Below, one piece after another: positions 1 to 6,549 of a DNA stretch of 34,315 bases. The stretch's first letter is position 1. Each line of letters begins with the position of its first letter. The notes below the pieces were generated by a model, which was given only the letters and a program-made list of their open reading frames with translations, made no database searches and was not told the origin of the DNA. Source of the stretch: Nocardia takedensis NBRC 100417 (GTDB lineage Bacteria; Actinomycetota; Actinomycetes; Mycobacteriales; Mycobacteriaceae); NCBI RefSeq assembly GCF_000308695.1, contig NZ_BAGG01000100.1, positions 1 through 34,315 on the forward strand. The letters are read 5' to 3'. Position numbers and translations under genes: made by a program.

Positions 1-186
1 ATGGAGGACCGCAGGGCGCCGATCGATGCCATGAGGGTATGGACTGCGCGCCACGAGACGGTAAATTTGCTCGAGTACGCCGACGCCGGACACGACCTGC
101 TGCACGAACCGGTGCACGCGCGGGTGGCCCGCGACATCGCGGACTGGTTGCAGGGTGTGGTCGTGGGGTTGGCACGACAGCGGTGA
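1..186 (+). CDS. alpha/beta hydrolase, C-terminal part (5' end outside window)
   Basis: Only the last 61 residues are present. The segment AGHDLLHEP followed by an amphipathic helix ending in DIADWL is what closes the fold in the monoacylglycerol-lipase / lysophospholipase (hydrolase_4) group; the His of GHDLLHE would be the catalytic histidine. The nucleophile and acid residues lie upstream of the window, so the substrate cannot be judged. The ATG at position 1 is probably internal, because a complete member has about 270-320 residues. The gene stops 57 bases before the ESX-like cassette, on the same strand, and no terminator is visible between them. Confidence 0.6.
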   Translation: MEDRRAPIDAMRVWTARHETVNLLEYADAGHDLLHEPVHARVARDIADWLQGVVVGLARQR

Positions 187-242
187 ACCGATAGGGCGGG
201 TCGCAGGCCGGCTGACGGCACGACGGAGAAGGGGGACGCGGG

Positions 243-617
243 ATGCGAACGGATGTCACGGATCTGAACCGGGCTGTCGACGAGGGACAGCTCTGGATGG
301 ACGGGGTGCTGGTCGCCGACGGCGCGCACGACCGGTGCGCCCGGCGCTACGAACAGCTCGCCGACGAGGTCGAGGCGCAGATCCTGGTATTGCGCTCGGC
401 CACTTCGGTTCCCGGCTTCGGCGGCTTCGCCTCGGGCGCGGCGCTGCGCGGCGGTTTCGAGGCCAAGGCGCGGGACGCGGTCGCCCGCATGAGCGCCTAC
501 GCCGACGCGGCCCGCGCGCTGGCCCAGACCTTCCGCGCCGCCGCCGCGGCCTACTCCCGCTCCGACGACGAACTCGCGGGCGCCGTCGGCCGCATCGAGG
601 GGGCCGACCGTGCGTGA
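243..617 (+). CDS. small helical ESX/WXG100-like protein with YxxxD motif
   Basis: A 124-residue, Ala-rich, almost wholly helical protein: a first helical half, a Gly-rich turn (GFGGFASG, about residues 58-65) and a second helical half. This is the helix-turn-helix hairpin plan of ESX (type VII) substrates, although a canonical WxG in the turn is missing. Near the end it carries Y104-S-R-S-D108, matching the YxxxD/E type VII secretion signal, placed after the second helix as expected. ATG 243 is preceded by a purine-rich GAGAAGGGGGA. Its end overlaps the start of the next gene by 8 bases (GTGCGTGA), so the two are translationally coupled. Inference: it is the signal-bearing partner of a secreted heterodimer. 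The family was not identified with certainty. Confidence 0.7.
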   Translation: MRTDVTDLNRAVDEGQLWMDGVLVADGAHDRCARRYEQLADEVEAQILVLRSATSVPGFGGFASGAALRGGFEAKARDAVARMSAYADAARALAQTFRAAAAAYSRSDDELAGAVGRIEGADRA

Positions 618-1932
618 ACTGCCCACCGTCACCGGCGAACGCGGGCCGCACACCCGCACCGACCCGGACTACGCGCCCGACGTCGAGGTCTTCGACAACC
701 TCACCCACCGGGAGATCCACGACGCCGTCCAGCAACTCGACCCGGCCGCGATCAACGCGGGCGGCGCGGCCTGGCACGGGTCGGCCGCCGGTCTGGCCGA
801 CGCGGTCACCCGGGCGCACACCGAGATCCGCTCGCTGATCGCCGACGGGTGGCGCGGCGGCGCCGCGGCCACCGCCGCCGACGCCGTGCGCGCGTTCGAG
901 CGCGACGGGCAGCGACTGGCCGATGTCATGGCGAGCGTGGGTCTGCGGTTGGAGCGGGCGGGCGGCGCGGCGGAATCGCTGCGCGCCGCCGTCGGCACGC
1001 CCGGCTCCGGCGAGCCGGATCTCGGTGCGGCACTGTTGGATCCGTCACAGGCGGCGGCGAACATCGTGACGCAGAAGGCCGTCGAACACGACCGGCAGGA
1101 CGTGGTCGCGGCGATGGACACCATGTACACCAACGCCTTCCTCCAGTCCGGCGTCGGCGTGCCCGCGTTCCCCGACATCGACCAGGGCGCGGGCGTTCCG
1201 GGTGCGGGCAGTACGGGGCAGGCGGTTCCGACGTTCTCGCAGCTCGCCTCGGTCGAGGTGGGAACGCCTGTCACCCAAGCGGTCTCCACCGGCACGGCGG
1301 TTCCGGCCGTCGCGGTCGCGGGCACCGAATCGACGCGGGCTCCCGCGGCGCCCGCGCCCGCCGAATCGACCACCGCCCCTGCCGGCGCAAGCCCCGTGGG
1401 GATCGGCGTGCCGGTCGCGGCCGAGATTCCCGCACCGTCTCCCGGCCAGACCGTCGCCGCGAGCACTCAGACACCCACCACGCCCGTGGTCACCGCCGCC
1501 GCTCCTGTCGCGGAGCGTCCGGTAAGCCCCGCCTCGGGCGCTCAGGTCACCGCCGCGTCGGCCGCGCCGACCTACGCGCCCACACTGCCCGGCAGCGGGG
1601 TACGCGGGAGCACCGACGAGGACAAGCGCGAGGAGAACAAGCCGCGCGAACACAGCGGTGACGCCGTGAGCGGAGCGGGCGCGGGCGCGTTCGGCGGACT
1701 CGTCGGCGGTGCGCTGGCGGGCGGCATGGACAACGCGCGGTCGGGGTCGAGCGTCGGCGCGCCGCAGGTCGCCCGGCCCCGCCAGGACGACGAGGACGAG
1801 GACGACGACCTCGGCTGGTTCGACGACGACGATCTGACCTTCCTCGAACCGGCCGACGAGCCCGACGAGTTGATCGGCGCGCTCGACCCGACCACGCCGC
1901 CCGTGGTCGGAGAGTGGACCGACCTGGAGTGA
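610..1932 (+). CDS. WxG-domain protein with disordered Pro/Ala/Thr region and acidic C-terminus
   Basis: A 440-residue protein starting at GTG 610 inside the end of the previous gene. Residues about 28-125 are helical and contain two WxG triplets (WHG near 55, WRG near 80) in a WXG100/PPE-like arrangement. Residues about 195-340 are low-complexity Pro/Ala/Thr/Val, with a recurring PV/AG texture typical of disorder. A Gly/Ala stretch (about 352-378) follows, then a strongly acidic end (DDEDEDDDLGWFDDDD). No YxxxD/E motif was seen in it, whereas the upstream partner has one. It overlaps the EspG-like gene by 4 bases (GTGA). Inference: it is the large partner of a type VII substrate pair whose tail is exported or surface exposed. 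No enzymatic domain was seen. Confidence 0.75.
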   Translation: MRELPTVTGERGPHTRTDPDYAPDVEVFDNLTHREIHDAVQQLDPAAINAGGAAWHGSAAGLADAVTRAHTEIRSLIADGWRGGAAATAADAVRAFERDGQRLADVMASVGLRLERAGGAAESLRAAVGTPGSGEPDLGAALLDPSQAAANIVTQKAVEHDRQDVVAAMDTMYTNAFLQSGVGVPAFPDIDQGAGVPGAGSTGQAVPTFSQLASVEVGTPVTQAVSTGTAVPAVAVAGTESTRAPAAPAPAESTTAPAGASPVGIGVPVAAEIPAPSPGQTVAASTQTPTTPVVTAAAPVAERPVSPASGAQVTAASAAPTYAPTLPGSGVRGSTDEDKREENKPREHSGDAVSGAGAGAFGGLVGGALAGGMDNARSGSSVGAPQVARPRQDDEDEDDDLGWFDDDDLTFLEPADEPDELIGALDPTTPPVVGEWTDLE

Positions 1933-2927
1933 ACTGGACGCTGACCCCGGATCAGTTCGCGCTGGCCTGGGAACGCACCGACGGGGACCGCATCCCCTAC
2001 CCGCTGGCCGTGCGCCTGTCCGCTCGCGACAGCACCGAACGCGCCGCCCAGTTGCCCGGCCTGATCCGGTGGTGCGACCGGGTGCTCGACGCCGATCTGG
2101 AGGCCGCGCTGCGCGTGCTGGCGCGACCGACGGTGCGGTTGGAGGTCTACGGGGAGGGGCATCCGGCGCTCGTCGAAACCCCCGACCCCGTGGGCTTGGG
2201 AGCCGAGATCGTCGCCGAGACAAGGATTCTCGGAATGGATACCGCGGCCGCCGAGCCCGGCCGCGGTCGGGCCTCGGCGGTGGGCGCGGCGGCGCGGCGG
2301 GAATCGACCGGACGTACGAGCGACGACCATGCCGGAAACCCCGGGTACGACACCATCGTGCGCGGTCCGGACAGCCTGACGGACTTCGAACCGGGGGATG
2401 CGGCGACGACCGACCGACCGCCGGTGCGTGTGCTGGGTGCGGCCGCGGGCCACATCGCGGTGGTGGCCGCCCAGTGCCCGGGAGTCGCGCCGGATCGCGG
2501 CGGGGACATCCGACTGAGCATCGGCGGCCCGAAAAGTCTTGCGGCCCGCGTCGTCTCGATGCTGCCCGGGAACCGGGCGGGCGGCCTGCCGCGGTTGACC
2601 GCCCCGGCGGGCCGGGTCCGCGAGGACAGCCGCGACCTGGTCACCGTGCCGGTCGCCGGTCCCAGCGCGCCCGCGCGCATCCGTCGCCTGCTGGCCAGCC
2701 CCCGCGAAGGCATCGGCCAGATCGTGGTGTCGACCCGGCGCGCGGACGGCGACCTGCGCCCCTTCGGCGTGCTGTGCTGGATCGACGTCCTCGGCGACGG
2801 CCGCTACGCGGTGCGCACCGGCGCGGACGTCGACCTGGCCCCGGTCGACGGCGAGGGCTTCACCGCCCACCTGCGCCCGATGCTCAACGCCGCGGGCCGG
2901 TCGGGAGCAGACGCCCAACGCTGGTGA
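1929..2927 (+). CDS. EspG-family ESX secretion-associated chaperone
   Basis: A 332-residue protein. The N-terminus WTLTPDQFALAWERTDGDRIPYPL is a clear EspG (ESX-1_EspG) opening, and the last part (GQIVVSTRRADGDLRPFGVLCWIDVLGDGRYAVR) is the typical antiparallel sheet ending of that fold. Family members are cytosolic chaperones that bind the helical tip of PPE-type or related WxG substrates before type VII export. GTG 1929 was chosen because it forms a GTGA overlap with the preceding stop; GTG 1914 in the same frame adds five residues and remains possible. The loop around residues 90-145 is long, Gly/Arg/Asp rich and looks like an insertion. The most natural client is the adjacent WxG-domain protein. 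Confidence 0.75.
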   Translation: MNWTLTPDQFALAWERTDGDRIPYPLAVRLSARDSTERAAQLPGLIRWCDRVLDADLEAALRVLARPTVRLEVYGEGHPALVETPDPVGLGAEIVAETRILGMDTAAAEPGRGRASAVGAAARRESTGRTSDDHAGNPGYDTIVRGPDSLTDFEPGDAATTDRPPVRVLGAAAGHIAVVAAQCPGVAPDRGGDIRLSIGGPKSLAARVVSMLPGNRAGGLPRLTAPAGRVREDSRDLVTVPVAGPSAPARIRRLLASPREGIGQIVVSTRRADGDLRPFGVLCWIDVLGDGRYAVRTGADVDLAPVDGEGFTAHLRPMLNAAGRSGADAQRW

Positions 2928-2976
2928 GCGCGAGCAGTCGCAGACGACATCGCCCAGGGCCACGTTCAGCGCGCGG

Positions 2977-2993
2977 GGCGAACGGCCTTCGCC
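2977..2993. terminator. possible weak hairpin between convergent genes
   Basis: GGCGAA-N5-TTCGCC forms a perfect 6-bp stem in the 159-base space between the converging EspG-like and phosphoribosyltransferase genes. There is no T-tract on either side. The rest of this space shows imperfect repeats of CGACATCGCC but nothing that I recognise. Confidence 0.2.
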
Positions 2994-3086
2994 GACGACA
3001 TCGCGCCCGTGCGCGCATTCAGCGCTCGAGCGGACAGGCTTTCGCCGGCGACCGCGCGGCTCCGGGGGATCGCGGGCACGCGGACC

Positions 3087-3710
3087 TCAGCGCAGCAAGG
3101 CGGTGACCTCGGAGTCCGCGAGTTGGTGGAAGTCGGCGTAGGCCGCGCCGACTCCGCCGAGAGTTTCCGGAATCCACGGGCAGATGACTTCGTCGGCCTC
3201 GCCTTCCACGCGCCGCACCGCCTCGAGCGAGGACACCGGCACCGCGACCACCAGGCGCGCGGGACGGTGCAGGCGGGCGACCCGGCAGGCCACGGCGACC
3301 GTCGCGCCGGTCGCCATACCGTCGTCGACCAGGATGGTGACGCGGTCGGTGAGCGGCAACGGCGGCGCGGCGGCGCGCCACAGCGCGCGACGGCGTTCGA
3401 GTTCGGCGCGTTCGGCGGCCTCGATACGGTCCCACTCCCCCGGTTCGAGTTCGGCGTGCGCGATGACGTCGGGGTTGGTGACCCGCGCGCCGCCTTCCCC
3501 GATCGCGCCCATCGCCAACTCGGGTTGCCAGGGGACGCCGATCTTGCGGACCAGCAGGATGTCGAGATCGCCGCCGAGGACGGCGCGGACGGCGGCGGCC
3601 ACCGGGACACCGCCGCGCGGGAGACCGAGCACCAGCGGCGCGGGGGCGCGCAGGTGTTCCAGCCACGCCGCCAGGTCACGTCCGGCGGCGTCCCGATCGC
3701 CGTAACCCAT
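3087..3710 (-). CDS. phosphoribosyltransferase-domain protein
   Basis: A 207-residue protein with a type I PRTase fold. The PRPP-binding loop is ILVDDGMATGAT (about residues 126-137), and the early GLPRGGVPVAAAV and ILLVRKIGVP segments correspond to the PP-loop and neighbouring strand. This subgroup (DUF-like 'phosphoribosyltransferase' of about 210-220 residues in actinobacteria) has no firmly assigned base substrate. ATG 3710 lies 11 bases downstream of the stop of the amidase gene, with GGAG about 15 bases upstream, so the two form an operon. The frame continues upstream to about 4001 but would overlap the amidase entirely, so the shorter start is preferred. Confidence 0.85.
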   Translation of the reverse strand: MGYGDRDAAGRDLAAWLEHLRAPAPLVLGLPRGGVPVAAAVRAVLGGDLDILLVRKIGVPWQPELAMGAIGEGGARVTNPDVIAHAELEPGEWDRIEAAERAELERRRALWRAAAPPLPLTDRVTILVDDGMATGATVAVACRVARLHRPARLVVAVPVSSLEAVRRVEGEADEVICPWIPETLGGVGAAYADFHQLADSEVTALLR

Positions 3711-3721
3711 CGGGTCGAACG

Positions 3722-4576
3722 CTACTCCGCCGCGCGCTCGGCGATCGCGAATCGACGCAATGCCAGGCTGGGGTTGCTCGCGCGGACCTCCTCGAGCCTG
3801 CCGAGATCGATCTCGGCGCTCAGCACGCCGGTCTCCGTGCCGAGTTCGGCCAGGACGGCGCCGCCGGGATCGACGATCATCGACGAGCCCGCCCCGAGCG
3901 GCGCGGCCTGATCGGCGGCGACCACGTAGACGGTGTTCTCGATCGCGCGGGCCCGCACCAGCGTCGTCCACTGGTCGACCTTGCCGGGCCCCGGGATCCA
4001 CTGCGCGGGCAACAGCAGCGCCTGCGCGCCCGCGGCGGACGCCCGCCGGAAGCCCTCCGGGAAGCGGAGGTCGAAGCAGGTCTGCATGCCGAAGGTCACA
4101 CCGTCGACGGTGAACAGGGCCGGGTCCTCGATCGCGCCCGCCGCGACGACGTCGGATTCGCGGTGCCCGAAGGCGTCGTAGAGATGCACCTTGCGGTAGT
4201 GCGCGACGACCTCGCCCGCCGGGTCGAGGGCCAGCAGGGTGTTGCGGATCCGCGCGGACCCGTCGTCGGCGGATTCGATGACGCCCGCCACCAGGTGCAC
4301 GCCGAACTCGGCGGCGATCGCGGCGAGGCCGCCGGCGAACGGGCCGGTCAGCGGTTCGGCGACGGCCACCACCCGGTCGTCGAGGCGACGCACGGCGAAC
4401 ATCGAGTACTCGGGAGCGACGACCACGCGGGCGCCCGCGCGGACCGCGGCGCCGACGTGCTCGCGCACCGCGGCGAGGTTGTCGGCGGGTTCGGTTCCGG
4501 GCGCGAACTGGACCGCGGCCACCGGCACCGTGGCGCCGGCCGGGTGGGCGTGTGCGGGCAAATCATTCGGCGGCAT
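3722..4576 (-). CDS. carbon-nitrogen hydrolase (nitrilase superfamily amidase)
   Basis: A 284-residue cytosolic amidase with the complete Glu-Lys-Cys triad: E56 in VVAPEYSMF, K129 in YRKVHLYDAFG and C167 in QTCFDLRFPE. The YDAFGHRESD segment resembles the Nit1/deaminated-glutathione amidase branch, but mycothiol-using actinobacteria do not normally make glutathione, so the natural substrate is open. ATG 4576 has a good GGTGAAG ribosome site 5 bases upstream. It is the first gene of a two-gene operon with the phosphoribosyltransferase and is divergent from deaD, with 61 bases between the two starts. It appears full length with nothing unusual in the active site. Confidence 0.88.
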   Translation of the reverse strand: MPPNDLPAHAHPAGATVPVAAVQFAPGTEPADNLAAVREHVGAAVRAGARVVVAPEYSMFAVRRLDDRVVAVAEPLTGPFAGGLAAIAAEFGVHLVAGVIESADDGSARIRNTLLALDPAGEVVAHYRKVHLYDAFGHRESDVVAAGAIEDPALFTVDGVTFGMQTCFDLRFPEGFRRASAAGAQALLLPAQWIPGPGKVDQWTTLVRARAIENTVYVVAADQAAPLGAGSSMIVDPGGAVLAELGTETGVLSAEIDLGRLEEVRASNPSLALRRFAIAERAAE

Positions 4577-4623
4577 GTCTTCACCGTATTGGCCCGGTGG
4601 CCGGAAGGACTACCGCGAGGCAG

Positions 4624-4640
4624 TAAAATACTGGTCAATG
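4624..4640 (+). promoter_or_regulatory. -10 box of a probably leaderless deaD transcript
   Basis: TAAAAT at 4624-4629 lies 8 bases before the deaD ATG (4638), and no Shine-Dalgarno sequence is visible in between. A transcript started the usual 6-8 bases after the -10 would begin at or next to the ATG. No convincing -35 was seen. Confidence 0.45.
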
Positions 4641-6425
4641 AGTACCAATGAGGTCGACAGCGTTCCTGGCGACACCGACAGGGACACCGACGGCCCGACC
4701 TTCGCCGATCTCGGAATCGATGACCGCATCCTGGCGGCCATCGCCGACGTCGGCTATGAGTCGCCGTCGCCGATCCAGGCCGCGACGATTCCGCCGCTGC
4801 TCTCCGGCGCCGACGTCGTCGGCTTGGCGCAGACCGGTACCGGCAAGACGGCCGCGTTCGCGATCCCGATCCTGATGGGTCTGGAGGTGTCGGGGAAGGC
4901 CCCGCGCGCCCTGGTGCTGGCCCCCACCAGGGAACTGGCCATCCAGGTCGCCGAGGCGTTCGGGCGCTACGCCGCGCACATCCCCGGCTTGAACGTGCTG
5001 CCGATCTACGGCGGGCAGAGCTACGGCGTGCAGTTGTCGGGCCTGCGCCGCGGCGCGCACGTCGTGGTCGGCACGCCCGGCCGGGTGATCGACCACCTGG
5101 AGAAGGGCACGCTGGACCTGTCGCAGTTGCAGTATCTGGTCCTCGACGAGGCCGACGAGATGCTGAAGATGGGCTTCCAGGAGGACGTCGAACGCATCCT
5201 GGCCGACACGCCCGGCGAGAAGCAGGTCGCGCTGTTCTCGGCCACCATGCCGCCCGCGATCCGCAAGATCTCCAAGCAGTACCTGCACGATCCGGTGGAG
5301 ATCACGGTCAAGACCAAGACCACCACCAACACCAATATCAACCAGCGCTGGGTGCAGGTCTCCCACCAGCGCAAACTCGACGCCCTCACGCGTGTCCTCG
5401 AGGTCGAGTCCTTCGAGGCGATGATCATCTTCGTGCGCACCAAGCAGGGCACCGAGGAACTGGCCGAGAAGTTGCGCGCGCGCGGGTTCTCCGCGGCCGC
5501 GATCAACGGCGACATCGCCCAGAACCAGCGGGAACGCACCATCGGCCAGCTCAAGTCCGGCACGTTGGACATCCTGGTGGCCACCGACGTGGCCGCGCGC
5601 GGCCTGGACGTGGACCGCATCTCGCACGTGGTCAACTACGACATCCCGCACGACACCGAGTCCTACGTGCACCGCATCGGCCGCACCGGGCGCGCCGGGC
5701 GCAGCGGCGAGGCGCTGCTGTTCGTGGCGCCGCGCGAACGTCACCTGCTCAAGGCGATCGAGCGCGCCACCCGGCACCCGCTGACCGAGATGCAGTTGCC
5801 CAGCGTGGAGGACGTCAACGCCCAGCGCGTGGCGAAATTCGGCGACACGATCACCGAGAACCTGTCGAATCCGAATCTGGCGCTGTTCCGCAAGCTCATC
5901 GAGGACTACGAGCGCGAACACAACATCCCGCTGGTCGACATCGCCGCGGCGCTCGCGGTCGGGTCGCACGACGGCGAGAACTTCTTCATGGAGCACGAAC
6001 CCGAACCGGTCGAGCGACCGCAGCGCGACCGCGCTCCCCGGGACAGGCCCGCGCGTGGCTTCGAAGGCGACCGCGGTCCGTCGTTCAGTCGCGGCACCGG
6101 GGCGGAACTGGCCACCTACCGGATCAGCGTCGGCAAGCGCCACCGTGTCGTGCCGGGCGCGATCGTCGGCGCGATCGCCAACGAAGGCGGCTTGCGGCGC
6201 AGCGATTTCGGGCATATCAGCATCCGGCCGGACCACAGTCTGGTCGAGTTGCCCGCCGATCTGTCCGACGAGACGCTGGAAGCGCTGCGGCGCACCAGGA
6301 TCAGCGGTCAGTTGATCCAGCTGCAACTGGATTCGGGCCCGCCGCAGCAGCGCCCGTACAACCGCGGACCGCGCCCCGACCGCACCGGCGGGAAACGCGG
6401 CGAACGGCGCAAGCCGCGCTCCTGA
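4638..6425 (+). CDS. deaD: DEAD-box ATP-dependent RNA helicase DeaD/CsdA type
   Basis: A 595-residue RNA helicase acting on structured RNA and ribosome assembly. All SF2 motifs are present: AQTGTGKT (64-71), PTREL (about 96-100), TPGR, DEAD (170-173), SAT (201-203), the motif IV region IIFVRT, ATDVAARGLD and HRIGRTGRAGR. An acidic/Arg linker (about 445-490) leads to a DbpA-type RNA-binding domain (TYRISVGKRHRVVPGAIVG onward), and the protein ends in an Arg/Gly/Lys-rich tail that should add non-specific RNA affinity. ATG 4638 is chosen because the upstream extension of the frame overlaps the divergent amidase and lacks family similarity. It has its own promoter. The length matches the DeaD branch. 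Confidence 0.95.
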   Translation: MSTNEVDSVPGDTDRDTDGPTFADLGIDDRILAAIADVGYESPSPIQAATIPPLLSGADVVGLAQTGTGKTAAFAIPILMGLEVSGKAPRALVLAPTRELAIQVAEAFGRYAAHIPGLNVLPIYGGQSYGVQLSGLRRGAHVVVGTPGRVIDHLEKGTLDLSQLQYLVLDEADEMLKMGFQEDVERILADTPGEKQVALFSATMPPAIRKISKQYLHDPVEITVKTKTTTNTNINQRWVQVSHQRKLDALTRVLEVESFEAMIIFVRTKQGTEELAEKLRARGFSAAAINGDIAQNQRERTIGQLKSGTLDILVATDVAARGLDVDRISHVVNYDIPHDTESYVHRIGRTGRAGRSGEALLFVAPRERHLLKAIERATRHPLTEMQLPSVEDVNAQRVAKFGDTITENLSNPNLALFRKLIEDYEREHNIPLVDIAAALAVGSHDGENFFMEHEPEPVERPQRDRAPRDRPARGFEGDRGPSFSRGTGAELATYRISVGKRHRVVPGAIVGAIANEGGLRRSDFGHISIRPDHSLVELPADLSDETLEALRRTRISGQLIQLQLDSGPPQQRPYNRGPRPDRTGGKRGERRKPRS

Positions 6426-6436
6426 CCCGGGCAGGG

Positions 6437-6466
6437 TTCATCCAGGTCAGCGGGGCCGGCTAAGGT
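6437..6466 (+). promoter_or_regulatory. possible promoter of the TM0106-like gene
   Basis: TTCATC (6437-6442), an 18-base spacer and TAAGGT (6461-6466) form a weak sigma-70-like pair in the 124-base gap after deaD. It would give a leader of about 75-80 bases that contains the hairpin at 6514-6532. Confidence 0.3.
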
Positions 6467-6513
6467 GTTGCCGTCCGCGTTGGTCTGGCGCGGGTGTCCG
6501 TAGGGCACCGGCG

Positions 6514-6543
6514 CTTGCGGGTGTCCCGCAAGACACAGGAGGG
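6514..6543 (+). promoter_or_regulatory. leader hairpin next to a strong ribosome binding site
   Basis: CTTGCGGG-TGT-CCCGCAAG is a perfect 8-bp stem (6514-6532). The 3' half can alternatively pair GTGTC (6521-6525) with GACAC (6532-6536). Immediately after is AGGAGGG (6537-6543), 6 bases before the TTG start at 6550. This strong ribosome site fixes the TTG as the start, and the two mutually exclusive hairpins sit where they could affect access to it. Confidence 0.5.
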
Positions 6544-6549
6544 CCGCGT

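Noticed and set aside
2928..3086. Imperfect CGACATCGCC repeats as a regulatory array
   Set aside because: Only two imperfect copies between convergent gene ends, where no promoter is expected.
4239..4637. N-terminal extension of deaD by 133 residues
   Set aside because: It would overlap the divergent amidase coding region and reads as low-complexity Ala/Arg/Thr; the ATG at 4638 fits the family.
6422..6450. CTGACC / GGTCAG pair after deaD as a terminator
   Set aside because: The stem is short with a 17-base spacer and it overlaps a possible promoter for the next gene.
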